A stretch of DNA of 64,000 nt from Ga0077527 sp964533495. Lineage in GTDB: Bacteria; Pseudomonadota; Gammaproteobacteria; Burkholderiales; SG8-41. The notes under the pieces are model-generated. The model was given only the letters and a program-made list of their open reading frames with translations, had not been told where the DNA came from and did no database searches. Made by a program: the position numbers and the translations under genes. The stretch spans positions 1 through 64,000 of the forward strand of contig CAZHJU010000015.1 of the NCBI GenBank assembly GCA_964533495.1. Direction: 5' to 3'. Positions 46,041 through 54,672 of this stretch are shown here, in pieces; positions within the stretch are counted from its first letter, which is position 1; every line of letters starts with the position of its first letter.

Positions 46041-46952
46041 TCAGAAAGGCACGTCCAATTTCATTGTGGGGCGAATGCGCAGCCAGAAGCCGCGATCCTC
46101 CGGCAGCACGAACAGGCAGCCGGTGTGGTGAAGGATCACATCGAGGACATCGAGGCCGTAGCCTTTGCGCACTTCCTCGAATGCCTCATCGAGTGTTTCC
46201 GCATCGAGAATGCGACGATGCACTTCCGCTTTCGGGAGCCGTGTTGCCCAGTAACGCTTTTTGTTGACCTCGACGGAATCCGCGCTCTTCGTCAGATACT
46301 TGGAGATATAACCGGCAATCGTGCCGGTCGGATCGTCGGTGTGATACCGGCACAAGAACCGCTTTACATTGATCGAGCCGTTACGGTTCTTGTCCGAATC
46401 ACGGCGACAGAGTGACCACCAAATCGGCAAGGCCAACTGCAGATCAAGGAAATCCGGCGAGGCCACATGCAAATGCCAATGATCACCACTGGCATGCAGT
46501 TCCGGAACTGCACAGTAGCGCAGGCGCTTGCCAGTGATTTTCTGCAGCGCCTCGGTGAATCGACGGAACCGAACAAGTAAAGCCGACAGCGGCAGCTTGA
46601 CGCGAGTGCCAAAGGTAAACATCCGGTTGCAGGCCAACCGTTGCACCATCAGCCGCACCGCCCGCCTCGCCCGATACGCCGACCGCTCCGACGACCCCTC
46701 CGCCATCTCATCCCGTGACCTAGCACGTGCCCGACGCAGCCGCTGGACGTCGGATTGATCAACCAGACGCTGCAGGTTGACTTCCTTCACGGTGACTTCC
46801 ACGCGGTCTTCCATCGGGGTTACGGAAGCCACCCACCGCCGAGGCCGATCCAGTTCCAATCGATGCTCTGCACCCCGCTCCCGATCTACATAGGTGCGGT
46901 ATCCATGGGGTTGCTCGACTGCCTGCAAAAGCAACGGTTCCGGCTCGGGCAT
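46041..46952 (-). CDS. Rolling-circle replication initiator (HUH endonuclease), phage type
   Basis: A 303-residue replication protein. The metal-binding HUH motif is HASGDHWHLHVAS (about residue 165), and the nicking tyrosine motif is GTIAGYISKYLTKS (about residue 220). This is the layout of inovirus replication initiators. It would nick the phage double-strand origin to start rolling-circle replication. The strong hairpin and 33-bp palindrome directly upstream (46988-47060) are candidates for its origin. The gene looks intact. Confidence 0.82.
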   Translation of the reverse strand: MPEPEPLLLQAVEQPHGYRTYVDRERGAEHRLELDRPRRWVASVTPMEDRVEVTVKEVNLQRLVDQSDVQRLRRARARSRDEMAEGSSERSAYRARRAVRLMVQRLACNRMFTFGTRVKLPLSALLVRFRRFTEALQKITGKRLRYCAVPELHASGDHWHLHVASPDFLDLQLALPIWWSLCRRDSDKNRNGSINVKRFLCRYHTDDPTGTIAGYISKYLTKSADSVEVNKKRYWATRLPKAEVHRRILDAETLDEAFEEVRKGYGLDVLDVILHHTGCLFVLPEDRGFWLRIRPTMKLDVPF

Positions 46953-46987
46953 TGGCTTAAGTGTCCTCTACACAAGTTAAGGGGCGG

Positions 46988-47023
46988 GACCGGGGCGGCG
47001 CGCTACGCGCGCCGCTCCCGGTC
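46988..47023. other. GC-rich hairpin upstream of the phage rep gene
   Basis: GACCGGGGCGGCGCGC pairs with GCGCGCCGCTCCCGGTC across a TAC loop, with one bulged base. It lies between rep and the repressor. It could be the rolling-circle origin or a packaging hairpin. Confidence 0.5.
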
Positions 47024-47027
47024 ACGC

Positions 47028-47060
47028 CCTAAATATGGTTCTCTAAGAACCATATTTAGG
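47028..47060. promoter_or_regulatory. 33-bp perfect palindrome, likely phage operator
   Basis: Arms CCTAAATATGGTTCT and AGAACCATATTTAGG flank the centre CTA. A third half-site AGAACCATATTG lies at 47077-47088. The position between rep and the divergent repressor fits a repressor operator. Confidence 0.6.
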
Positions 47061-47143
47061 CGGAATGTAGACCTCACAGAACCATATTGTCAAAAAACAT
47101 ATGTCCGGGGTAACGTCAGACCAACTCGGAAGGAGACCAAAAC

Positions 47144-47428
47144 ATGGACGCAAAGCAACTGATCGAGGAAATCGTCGCCCGCGAAGGGGTCACGCGTTAC
47201 CGCATCGCAAAAGATATGAAGGTTGAACCGTCAACCGTGTATCAGTGGCAGAGAGGAAAAAAACACCCGAATGGGCGTCACTTACTCGAGCTACTGCGCC
47301 GAGCCGGGCGGCTGGCAGCGATGGTAATTCTAGGGGTGACAATTGGAGGAATTTCAGCGCCGAATGACGCCCTCGCCTCCACTGCTAAACCCTTGATTAC
47401 ACAGTCAAAACTCTGTGTATTATGTTAA
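47144..47428 (+). CDS. Phage-type HTH repressor with C-terminal membrane segment
   Basis: A 94-residue protein. Residues 1-50 form a helix-turn-helix (RYRIAKDMKVEPSTVYQWQRG). Residues about 58-75 are hydrophobic (LAAMVILGVTIGGISA). This two-part structure is seen in regulators of filamentous phages (DUF3693-like). GGAGACC lies before the ATG. It is divergent from rep, with a palindrome between them, so it probably represses rep as RstR-type proteins do. Confidence 0.65.
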   Translation: MDAKQLIEEIVAREGVTRYRIAKDMKVEPSTVYQWQRGKKHPNGRHLLELLRRAGRLAAMVILGVTIGGISAPNDALASTAKPLITQSKLCVLC

Positions 47429-47471
47429 ATTATGAGAATGGCAAATCAGAAAAAAGATCAAGGAGAAAAAT

Positions 47472-47786
47472 ATGAGCCGCCATCGACTGCCACCCGAATG
47501 GGAGGAATTCGGGGCTTACTGGTCCAGCGATGGACTGTTGCACCTCAGAGAATGGCAGCGCGGCTTCACGATCCACGAATTGCGCGCCCTGTTCTTCGAA
47601 TGCCAGCAGGCCAGGACTCTCAAAAACGAGCGGGACGCCGCACGGCGCGATCTGGAAGCCCTGACAGTCCGGTTTGAAGCCATGGAAAGCCGTGCGGCAT
47701 GGTATCGGCAGCAATTGACCCGAGAAGCCCGCCTCTACCCGCTATTTCATTATCCGGCACGCCGGAGTGGATATAATCATCCATGA
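47472..47786 (+). CDS. Phage-associated hypothetical protein
   Basis: A 104-residue protein I do not recognise. It has an aromatic N-terminal half (LPPEWEEFGAYW, LREWQRGFTIHEL) and a coiled-coil-like central part (KNERDAARRDLEALTVRFEAMESRAAWYRQQL). AAGGAG precedes the ATG by seven bases. It lies after the repressor in the same direction and is likely part of the phage element. Confidence 0.6.
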   Translation: MSRHRLPPEWEEFGAYWSSDGLLHLREWQRGFTIHELRALFFECQQARTLKNERDAARRDLEALTVRFEAMESRAAWYRQQLTREARLYPLFHYPARRSGYNHP

Positions 47787-47813
47787 GTGCTCAAGTATTC
47801 GACACCCTCGCCT

Positions 47814-47954
47814 ATGATCACCGGTGAAATCATCACCAAAAAAGACCTGCAGATCGAACTTGGACCGATCCGCAGCGACATCCAGATCATGAAATGGATG
47901 GCAGGTCTAACACTAGGCATTGCAGTGACGATCCTGTTTAAGGTGTTCAACTAA
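47814..47954 (+). CDS. Small membrane protein (46 residues)
   Basis: A short frame MITGEIITKKDLQIELGP continuing to a membrane segment (MAGLTLGIAVTILFKVF) and stop. The amphipathic front, a KWMAG turn and one membrane helix are common in small phage- and plasmid-borne proteins sometimes annotated as coiled-coil membrane proteins. A strong terminator follows 15 bp later, supporting a real gene end. Confidence 0.55.
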   Translation: MITGEIITKKDLQIELGPIRSDIQIMKWMAGLTLGIAVTILFKVFN

Positions 47955-47968
47955 CAAAAGATCGCCTG

Positions 47969-48000
47969 AAAAAACCCACGGCCGCAACCGTGGGTTTTTT
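47969..48000 (+). terminator. Rho-independent terminator at the end of the phage element
   Basis: AAAAAACCCACGG-CCGCAA-CCGTGGGTTTTTT, usable in both directions. Confidence 0.85.
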
Positions 48001-48019
48001 GCTTACATCCAATCTGGAT

Positions 48020-48472
48020 TCAGCTTCTGGAGACTTTGCGGCCATAGTCCCCTATGGCCTCGACCATCCGGTCGAGCTCCGCATCGACCCTGCCCTTGGC
48101 ATCCGGATCGTAGGGGTAACACAGCAACGCCATGTCATCGAACAGGCCGTGCACACGCGGCTGGCTGGCATAGACCAGTTTGCGCTGGGCGTTCTGCACC
48201 GAGGGAATCTGCATGAATTCCCGGCCGTCCTCCCAGTAAATCGAAAGGGTGATGATCTGGGTGTTCAGGCGCAGCAGGCGAACGATGAACTCGAAACGCA
48301 CGGTATGCATGCCTTTGGACCGCAGCTCGATCAGCTTCTGCGGTGGCAGCGGAACCCCCTGTTTCAGTGCCGTGATGGTTTCCATATCACTCACGATCAC
48401 CCCCTGATCGTCCCTGTTTCTTTTGATGCGGCCAAGTATGCGCGACCGGTCCAAGTCGGGCAAATCTAACAA
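48020..48472 (-). CDS. Hypothetical protein, unknown family
   Basis: A protein of 121 to 150 residues that I do not recognise. With the TTG at 48472 the N-terminus (MLDLPDLDRSRI) lies inside a large hairpin; the ATG at 48385 (METITALKQGVPLPP) gives the shorter form and looks the more likely start. It has no membrane segment or catalytic motif. LPPQKLIELRSKGMHTVRFEF suggests a small mixed alpha/beta domain. It lies between the phage remnant and the thiolase gene and might be host or element DNA. Confidence 0.55.
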   Translation of the reverse strand: MLDLPDLDRSRILGRIKRNRDDQGVIVSDMETITALKQGVPLPPQKLIELRSKGMHTVRFEFIVRLLRLNTQIITLSIYWEDGREFMQIPSVQNAQRKLVYASQPRVHGLFDDMALLCYPYDPDAKGRVDAELDRMVEAIGDYGRKVSRS

Positions 48473-48490
48473 AATGTTAGGTTTGCCCGG
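48458..48490. other. Long hairpin between the hypothetical gene and the thiolase gene
   Basis: CGGGCAAATCTAAC-AAAAT-GTTAGGTTTGCCCG is a 14-bp stem with one T-G wobble. It follows the thiolase stop by about 50 bp on the minus strand and may end that transcript, although no T tail follows. Confidence 0.5.
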
Positions 48491-48543
48491 CCTGCACGCG
48501 GATTTTTCCGCTCAAAGGGGGCGATTCAGGCGTAACGGCCCCC

Positions 48544-49746
48544 TCAAACCCGCTCGAGCACCACCGCCATTCCCTGGCCACCGCCGATGCACAGCGAAAC
48601 CAGCGCATATTTGCCGCCGATGCGCTCGAGCTGGCGCGCGGCGGTCAGCGCAATGCGCGCACCGGAGGCGCCCAGCGGATGGCCGACCGCAATGGCGCCG
48701 CCATTGGGATTGACACGCTTGTCGTCGAAGGCCACGTCGAGGCCCTTGAGACAGGCCAGCACCTGGGTGGCGAAGGCCTCGTTGATTTCGATGACGTCCA
48801 TGTCCTTGACCGACAGGCCGACACGGGCCAGCGCCTTCTTCGATGCAGCCACCGGGCCGATGCCCATGATGTCCGGACGCACGCCCATGGCCGCGGAGGC
48901 GATGATGCGCGCCATCGGCTTGGCGCCCGCCTTCTCGCCGGCGGCGCGCGAGCCGACAACCAGCGCCGCGGCACCGTCGTTGACGCCTGAGGCGTTGCCG
49001 GCGGTGGTGACGCCGCCTTCGTAGAGCACCTTCATTTTGGCCAGCGTCGCCATGTCGGTGCCGGGACGCGGATGCTCATCCTCGGCCACCGGCGGCACCG
49101 GGCCTTTGCGGGTCGGCGGCAACTCGACCGGGGCAATTTCGCCGTTGAAGAAGCCCTCGCCCTTGGCGATCTGGAATTTCCGCTGCGATGCCGCCGCGAA
49201 AGTGTCGGCCTGCTCGCGGGTGATGCCGTATTCGCGCGCCAGGTTATCGGCGGTCTGCGGCATCTGGTGGTCGCCGAACTGCTTGGTCAGCTTGGGGTTC
49301 GAGAAACGCGGGCCGATGGTGCTGTCGAACATCTTGATGCCGCGGTCGAAAGCCACCTCGGAGCGGCCGATGACGATCGGCGAACGGCTCATGCTCTCGA
49401 CGCCGCCGACGATGAACACGTCGCCCTCGCCCGCGGTGATCGAATGCGCGGCATGCGCCAGCGCGCCGAGGCCGCTGGCGCAGTTGCGCTGGAGCACGGT
49501 GCCCGGGATCTCGATCGGGAAGCCCGCCGACAGGCCGGCATGGCGCGCCACGCAGCGCGCGTCCTCGCCGCCCTGGTTCGCGCAGCCGACGACGATGTCC
49601 TCGACCTGGTCGATCTTGAATTTGGATTTCGCCATCACGCTTTTCATGACGTCGGCCAGCAGGTCATCGGGGCGGACCTTCGCCAGCGTGCCGCCGTGGC
49701 GGCCGAACGGGGTGCGCAGTCCTTCGTACAGATAAGCGTCGAGCAT
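48544..49746 (-). CDS. Acetyl-CoA C-acyltransferase (thiolase)
   Basis: A 400-residue thiolase II family enzyme that cleaves 3-ketoacyl-CoA with CoA. The nucleophilic Cys is in TVLQRNCASGLGAL, the His in AVGHPLGASGARI, and the second Cys in SLCIGGGQGMAV. GCANQGGEDARCVARHAG is like beta-ketoadipyl-CoA thiolases (PaaJ/PcaF), so a dicarboxylic or aromatic breakdown substrate is possible. It is the last gene of a degradation cluster also holding a hydroxyacyl-CoA dehydrogenase and an enoyl-CoA hydratase. Confidence 0.9.
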   Translation of the reverse strand: MLDAYLYEGLRTPFGRHGGTLAKVRPDDLLADVMKSVMAKSKFKIDQVEDIVVGCANQGGEDARCVARHAGLSAGFPIEIPGTVLQRNCASGLGALAHAAHSITAGEGDVFIVGGVESMSRSPIVIGRSEVAFDRGIKMFDSTIGPRFSNPKLTKQFGDHQMPQTADNLAREYGITREQADTFAAASQRKFQIAKGEGFFNGEIAPVELPPTRKGPVPPVAEDEHPRPGTDMATLAKMKVLYEGGVTTAGNASGVNDGAAALVVGSRAAGEKAGAKPMARIIASAAMGVRPDIMGIGPVAASKKALARVGLSVKDMDVIEINEAFATQVLACLKGLDVAFDDKRVNPNGGAIAVGHPLGASGARIALTAARQLERIGGKYALVSLCIGGGQGMAVVLERV

Positions 49747-49762
49747 GATTGTTCCTCTCGGT

Positions 49763-51292
49763 TCAGGGTTCGGGGGTCAGCAGGGACACGCCGAGTTTCG
49801 CGCGGCGGGTCATCCAGATGTTGGGACGGTAGCGCGGATCGGCGTAGATCGCGTTCATGTTGGCGAGCACGCGATGGATGCGTTCGGCGCCGACCACGTC
49901 GCCGAATTTCAGCGGACCGTTGGGGTAGTTCAGCCCCAGCGTGACCGCCTTGTCGATGTCGGCGGGCTGCGCGGTGCGGCACTGCGCGATCGAGCAGCCG
50001 ATGTTGACGATCATCGCGACGATGCGCTGGGCGATGAAGCCGGGGCTGTCGCGGCAGACCGTGACCGGCACGCCGTCGGAAGCCAGCAGGCCGTGCGCGG
50101 CCTCCTTCACGCTGGCGTCGGTGAGCGGCGTGCCCATGATCGTGCGGCGCTTGACCATCGGGAACAGCGTGTCGATGGCCACGGTGCGTTTCGGATCCAG
50201 CCCCTCTTCCACCGCGCAGGTCGTCGCATCCTTGCCGATGGGCGTCACCAGGATCAGCGCGTCCGCCGAAGGCTTCGCGCCGCTTTCGACGTTGGCGCCG
50301 AGTTTCGCCAGCAGCGCGCTCAGGGCTTCATGCCCCGCCGGTTCGGCCTTGCTGACCCAGACGCTCTTCGGCTTCGCCGTCGGCGCCGGCGGTTCCGGCG
50401 CGACGATGGGTTTCATGTCGGCGTCGTAGTTGTAGAAGCCCTTCTTGCTCTTGCGTCCCAGCACGCCGGCCTCGTAGCGCGACTGCATGATCACGCTGGG
50501 CCGGAAGCGCTGTTCCTGGAAGAACTGGTTGTAGATCAGCACCGAGGCCGGCTGCGTGACGTCGAGTCCGGTCAGTTCCATCAGCTCGAAGGGCCCCATG
50601 CGGAAACCGCCGACGTCGCGCATCACGCGGTCGACGTCGACGAAGGACGCGACGCCCTCGTGCACCAGGTGCGAGGCCTCCAGCGTGAAGCCGCGGCCGA
50701 CCTGGTTGACCAGAAAACCCGGCGCGTCGGTCAGCCTGACCGGCTCCCGCGTCATGCGCTTGCCGATGGTCATCAGCGCTTCCGACACCCAGTTCTCGGT
50801 CTGCAGGCCATCGATGACCTCGACCAGCTTCATCAGCGGCACCGGGTTGAAAAAGTGGAAACCGGCGAAGCGCTGCGGCGTCTTCAGCTTCGCGGCGATG
50901 GTCGTCACCGACATCGACGAGGTGTTGGTGGCGAGAATGCATTCCGGCCCGACGATGGTTTCCAGCTCGCCGAACAGGGCGCGCTTGGCATCGAGGTTTT
51001 CGATGATGGCCTCGACGACCATGTGGCAGTCCTTGAACTCGGCCAGCGACTGCGCGACCTTGATGCGCGCGGTGGCGGCATCGGCGTCGGCCTGCGTCAG
51101 GCTCCCCTTCTCCGCCGCGCGCGCCAGCATCTTGGCGACGAAATCGCGGGCCTCCTCGGCGGCGCCGGCGCGGGTGTCCATCATCACGACCTGCATGCCG
51201 CCGGCGGCGCTGACCTGCACGATGCCGCGTCCCATCGCACCGGTACCGATCACGCCGATGCAAAGATCGGCACGGTTGGCGTCAAAACCCAT
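49763..51292 (-). CDS. 3-hydroxyacyl-CoA dehydrogenase (PaaH-like)
   Basis: A 509-residue NAD-dependent enzyme oxidising 3-hydroxyacyl-CoA. The Rossmann loop is IGVIGTGAMGRGIVQVS. The catalytic His is in RFAGFHFFNPVPLMKL. A second C-terminal 3HCDH domain (from about residue 410, RDSPGFIAQRIVAMIV) is like the duplicated form in phenylacetate-type enzymes. The ATG at 51292 is 43 bp after the enoyl-CoA hydratase stop; copy F of the AT-rich element fills this gap. Confidence 0.9.
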   Translation of the reverse strand: MGFDANRADLCIGVIGTGAMGRGIVQVSAAGGMQVVMMDTRAGAAEEARDFVAKMLARAAEKGSLTQADADAATARIKVAQSLAEFKDCHMVVEAIIENLDAKRALFGELETIVGPECILATNTSSMSVTTIAAKLKTPQRFAGFHFFNPVPLMKLVEVIDGLQTENWVSEALMTIGKRMTREPVRLTDAPGFLVNQVGRGFTLEASHLVHEGVASFVDVDRVMRDVGGFRMGPFELMELTGLDVTQPASVLIYNQFFQEQRFRPSVIMQSRYEAGVLGRKSKKGFYNYDADMKPIVAPEPPAPTAKPKSVWVSKAEPAGHEALSALLAKLGANVESGAKPSADALILVTPIGKDATTCAVEEGLDPKRTVAIDTLFPMVKRRTIMGTPLTDASVKEAAHGLLASDGVPVTVCRDSPGFIAQRIVAMIVNIGCSIAQCRTAQPADIDKAVTLGLNYPNGPLKFGDVVGAERIHRVLANMNAIYADPRYRPNIWMTRRAKLGVSLLTPEP

Positions 51293-51301
51293 GGTAAGCC
51301 T

Positions 51302-51335
51302 CTGTAAAAAATATTAATAAAAACAAATACTTATA
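51302..51335. repeat. Dispersed AT-rich element, copy F
   Basis: The core AAACAAATACTTA (51321-51333) lies two bases past the enoyl-CoA hydratase stop codon, with an A/T tract (AAAAAATATTAATAA) on the far side. The core is identical to copies D and E. Confidence 0.65.
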
Positions 51336-52139
51336 TTATTTTCCCTTGAACACCGGCTTGCGCTTCTCGGCGAAGGCGGCCTGGCCTTCCTTGTAGTCCT
51401 CGCTCTTGTAGCAGTCATCGACCAGTTTCTGCAGCCGGTCGAGGTCGCGCTTGGCCGGATCCTTGCCGTATTCGATCAGCGAGGCCTTGACCGAGGCCAG
51501 CGTCAGCGGCGCGTTGCCGGCAATGGTCGCGGCGTAGTCGAGGGTGTATTTCTCCAGCTCGGCCGCCGGCACCACGCGGTTGACCAGATTCATCTGTAGC
51601 GCTTCCTGCGCGTTGAACTGGCGCGCGGTGAAGAAAATTTCCGCGGTGAACTGCGGGCCGACCACGTCGGTCAGCCGCTTGACGCCGACGAAACGGTAGC
51701 CCAGCCCCAGCTTGCCGGCGGGCACGCCGAACCTGGCGTCGTCGGCGGCGATGCGGATGTCGCAGTTCACGGCGATCGCCGTGCCGCCGCCGATGCAGTA
51801 GCCGCGCACCATCGCGATGGTCGGTTTCGCGCATTCCTGCAGCGTCTTGCCGGCGAGGTCGGCCGCGGCGTTGTAGGCAGCCACCGCGTCCTCGCTGCTG
51901 CGCTTTTCCTTGAACTGGGAAATGTCGGCGCCCGCGACGAAGGCCTTCTCGCCCGCGCCCTTGAGGATGATCACGCGCACGTCGGGGTCGGCCACGAAGT
52001 CATTGAGGATGACCGGCAGCGCCTGCCACATCTCGAACGAAACCGCATTATGGCGGGCCGGGTTGTTGAAAGTGATCCAGCCGATGCCGTCCTTTTTCTC
52101 GGCAAGCAGGCGGTCGGTCATGGTCTGGGGTGCGTTCAT
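51336..52139 (-). CDS. Enoyl-CoA hydratase/isomerase family protein
   Basis: A 267-residue crotonase-fold enzyme. The oxyanion-hole segments are KAFVAGADISQFKEKR and MVRGYCIGGGTAIAVNCDIRIA. The second catalytic Glu of typical hydratases is not obvious at VGVKRLTDVVGP, so the exact reaction is uncertain. The ATG at 52139 has AGGA six bases ahead; an ATG at 52145 sits too close to it. It is the first gene of the ech-hbd-thl group. Confidence 0.88.
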   Translation of the reverse strand: MNAPQTMTDRLLAEKKDGIGWITFNNPARHNAVSFEMWQALPVILNDFVADPDVRVIILKGAGEKAFVAGADISQFKEKRSSEDAVAAYNAAADLAGKTLQECAKPTIAMVRGYCIGGGTAIAVNCDIRIAADDARFGVPAGKLGLGYRFVGVKRLTDVVGPQFTAEIFFTARQFNAQEALQMNLVNRVVPAAELEKYTLDYAATIAGNAPLTLASVKASLIEYGKDPAKRDLDRLQKLVDDCYKSEDYKEGQAAFAEKRKPVFKGK

Positions 52140-52218
52140 GGTCATTCCTGTGAGTTCATACTGTGTTGATCGGAAAGGCGGATATTTTAACCGATGCGGA
52201 CGCCACCCACTGCGGCGC

Positions 52219-53472
52219 TCAGCGCAGATTCGAGGCTGCGCTCCCCTGCCAGACATGCTCGCGCCAGCGCCAGCCGATCCAGACCGTCAGCGCGAGGCCG
52301 ATCACGCAGTAGGCCGATCCCGTCACCCGGAATCCGAAATGCCCGATCAGGGGGCCCGAAACCATCAGGCCGACCGGCAAGGTGTAGATGGCCAGCATGC
52401 GGATGCCCATGACGCGGCTGCGGAATCGTTCTTCCGAACTGCGCAGCAGCAGGGCCGCCATCGTCACCATGCCCAGGCTCTGCGCGAAACCCGACAGCAG
52501 CAACAGCACGACGCCGGCCGCGAGGCCGTCGACCTGCACGAACAGCAGCGTCACCACGTACCACCAGACACAGGCGCCGATCATCATCCGGGCCGGCTGC
52601 ACGGCATGGCCGAAACGGGTCAGCAGCAGCGAGCCGGCCAGCGCGCCGCCCGCGAATCCGGCGACCAGATAACCGAGGCCGGTCTGGTCGGCGCCGTAAA
52701 CTTCCTTCGCCACGTACGGCAGCAGACCGTTGACCAGCGGGAAGGCGGTCAGATTGACCAGCAGCGCCAGCCAGATGGCCGCCAGCAGCGGCGGCGTGTT
52801 CCAGACATAAGACAGGCCGTCGCGCAAATCCCGCCACACCGAGACGCGCGGCGCGGAGGCGTGGCCGGCATGGGCCCGCGGCTTTGCCGCCACGCCGGAA
52901 GTGAGCAGCAGGCTCGTGCAGTAAAACGCGGCGACCACGACGTAGGCCGGGCCGATGCCGAGGGCCGCGACCAGCCCCGCCCCGGTCAGCGCGCCCATCA
53001 CCCGCGCCGAATCCTGGGTGGTGCGGGAAATGCTGGCGGCGCCGACGAACTGGCCGACCGGCAGCGTCTCGCCGATCAGCGCGTGGCGCAGCACCAGGTC
53101 GGAAGGACGCACCAGGCCCATCAGCGCGGTGATCACGAACACGTGCAGGGGCTGCAGGCTGCCGGTCAGCGCGAGCCCCGTCAGCAGCATCGCGAGTGCG
53201 AAGTAGAAGATGCGCATCGCGCAGTACACCCGCTTGTTGCCCAGGCGGTGTCCGGCCACGCCGAACAGCGGCGACAGCAGCGTGCCCACGTACTGCAGCG
53301 AAGCGAACAGCGTCAGCAGCAGCACCGATCCGGTTTCGACCAGGATGTACCAGCCGAGGATCAGCGTCTCCATCTCGAACGCCCAGGAGGCGGCGAGATC
53401 GGAAGGCCACTGGAAACGGAAGCTGCGGACGCGGAACGGCGCGAGCGCCGGCGCGCGGGTGGCGGTGTTCAA
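52219..53472 (-). CDS. Major facilitator superfamily transporter
   Basis: A membrane protein of about 417 residues with 10-12 hydrophobic segments, of the DUF894/Enterobactin-exporter-like MFS group (LFASLQYVGTLLSPLFGVAGHRLGNKR is the cytoplasmic loop signature). The start is unclear: a TTG at 53472 overlaps the acyl-CoA dehydrogenase stop (TTGA) and gives a complete protein; no suitable ATG lies nearby. Its substrate is unknown. Its place inside an acyl-CoA catabolic cluster suggests import or efflux of a related acid. Confidence 0.82.
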   Translation of the reverse strand: MNTATRAPALAPFRVRSFRFQWPSDLAASWAFEMETLILGWYILVETGSVLLLTLFASLQYVGTLLSPLFGVAGHRLGNKRVYCAMRIFYFALAMLLTGLALTGSLQPLHVFVITALMGLVRPSDLVLRHALIGETLPVGQFVGAASISRTTQDSARVMGALTGAGLVAALGIGPAYVVVAAFYCTSLLLTSGVAAKPRAHAGHASAPRVSVWRDLRDGLSYVWNTPPLLAAIWLALLVNLTAFPLVNGLLPYVAKEVYGADQTGLGYLVAGFAGGALAGSLLLTRFGHAVQPARMMIGACVWWYVVTLLFVQVDGLAAGVVLLLLSGFAQSLGMVTMAALLLRSSEERFRSRVMGIRMLAIYTLPVGLMVSGPLIGHFGFRVTGSAYCVIGLALTVWIGWRWREHVWQGSAASNLR

Positions 53473-54668
53473 TCGGCGGGCATGCCGTTGCGCAGCAGGT
53501 CGCGGGCGATGAACCAGCGATGCACCTCGCTCGGTCCCTCGAAAATGCGGAACACGCGGCAGGATCGCGCGATGTATTCCAGCGGCAGGTCCTTCGACAC
53601 GCCCATGCCGCCGAGCAGCTGGATCGCGCGGTCGGACACGCGGGCGATCATCTCGCTGCCCTGCAGCTTGACCATCGCCGCCTCGCGCCGCCAGTCGCCC
53701 CCGCCCTGCTCCACGCTTCTGTCCATTTTCCAGGCCAGCCGCCAGGTGATCCAGCGCACCATTTCCATTTCCTGCCAGCTGTCCGCCAGCCACCACTGCA
53801 CCTGCTGGCGGTCGGCGAGCAGCGCGCCGAAGGTCTTGCGCTCGTTGGCCTGCTGCAGCATGTGATCCATGCAGCGCCGCGCGTAGCCGAGCGAACGGCA
53901 GGCGATTTCCATGCGGCGCACACCGAGCCGGTTCTGCATCGGCGCGAAGCCCTTGCCGACTTCGCCCAGCACTTGGCCGTCGGACAGTTCGACGTTGTCG
54001 AAGAACACCGCGTACGGCGCATGCTCGCCCATGGTGTTGAACACCGACGGAATCGACAACCCTTTCGTGCCCTGGTCCACGAGAAAGGCCGTGATGCCGC
54101 CGCGCGAGCCCTTTTCCGGATCGGTGACCGCCATCACGATGATGAAATCGGCCTTGCGCGCGCCGCTGATCCAGATCTTCTGGCCGTTGAGCACCCATTT
54201 GCCGTTTTTGTACTCGGCGCGGGTTTTCATGCCCGCGGGATCGGAGCCGGCACCCGGCTCGGAAATCGCGATCGCGCTTTTCTTGTCGCCGCTGGCATAC
54301 GGCAGCAGGTATTTCTTGACCTGCTCCGGCGTGCAGGTCTCGCGCAGCATCCACAGGTTGGGACTGTCCGGCGGCAGCACGAAAGGCACGATGCTGGTCT
54401 TCAGTTCCTCGATGACGATGGCCTTGGCCAGCATGCCGAGATTCTGCCCGCCGTATTCCTCGGGCACGTCGATGCCGTAGAGGCCGATTTCCTTCGCCTT
54501 GCGGTTGAGTTCCTTCTCGGCGTCGGGATCGATCAGCGGCGCGTCGGTGAGGCCGCGTTCCGCTTCGCGCCTGATGACGTCGCGCTCCAGCGGCAGCAGT
54601 TCCTCGCGCACGAAACGCGCGACGGTGTCGCGCAGCATGCGCAGTTCTTCGGGCAGCGTGAAATCCAT
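53469..54668 (-). CDS. Acyl-CoA dehydrogenase
   Basis: A 399-residue FAD enzyme that introduces a 2,3-double bond in an acyl-CoA. The family signatures are AISEPGAGSDPAG and QLLGGMGVSKDLP. FTLPEELRMLRDTVARF opens the protein. The base expected near YIARSCRVFRIFEGPSEVHRW is not resolved here. It lies four bases after the acyl-CoA synthetase gene, so the two are probably cotranscribed. Confidence 0.92.
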   Translation of the reverse strand: MDFTLPEELRMLRDTVARFVREELLPLERDVIRREAERGLTDAPLIDPDAEKELNRKAKEIGLYGIDVPEEYGGQNLGMLAKAIVIEELKTSIVPFVLPPDSPNLWMLRETCTPEQVKKYLLPYASGDKKSAIAISEPGAGSDPAGMKTRAEYKNGKWVLNGQKIWISGARKADFIIVMAVTDPEKGSRGGITAFLVDQGTKGLSIPSVFNTMGEHAPYAVFFDNVELSDGQVLGEVGKGFAPMQNRLGVRRMEIACRSLGYARRCMDHMLQQANERKTFGALLADRQQVQWWLADSWQEMEMVRWITWRLAWKMDRSVEQGGGDWRREAAMVKLQGSEMIARVSDRAIQLLGGMGVSKDLPLEYIARSCRVFRIFEGPSEVHRWFIARDLLRNGMPAD

Positions 54669-54672
54669 GACG

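Larger units (their letters stand above)
44830..47968. mobile_element. Decayed filamentous-phage (inovirus) or satellite element next to ssrA
   Basis: A block of AT-richer genes with the order repressor (plus strand), then divergent rep, ssDNA-binding protein, a truncated coat-like frame and a Zot-like remnant (minus strand). This resembles RS1/CTX-type filamentous elements in layout (RstR diverging from RstA and RstB). No integrase, full Zot, adsorption protein or major coat gene was found. No second copy of the ssrA 3' end was found on the far side, so the boundaries are estimates. Confidence 0.6.

Noticed and set aside
44761..48540. A second copy of the ssrA 3' end as right attachment site for the phage remnant
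   Set aside because: I searched for GCCTCCACCA and its context downstream and found no copy, so integration in ssrA cannot be shown.
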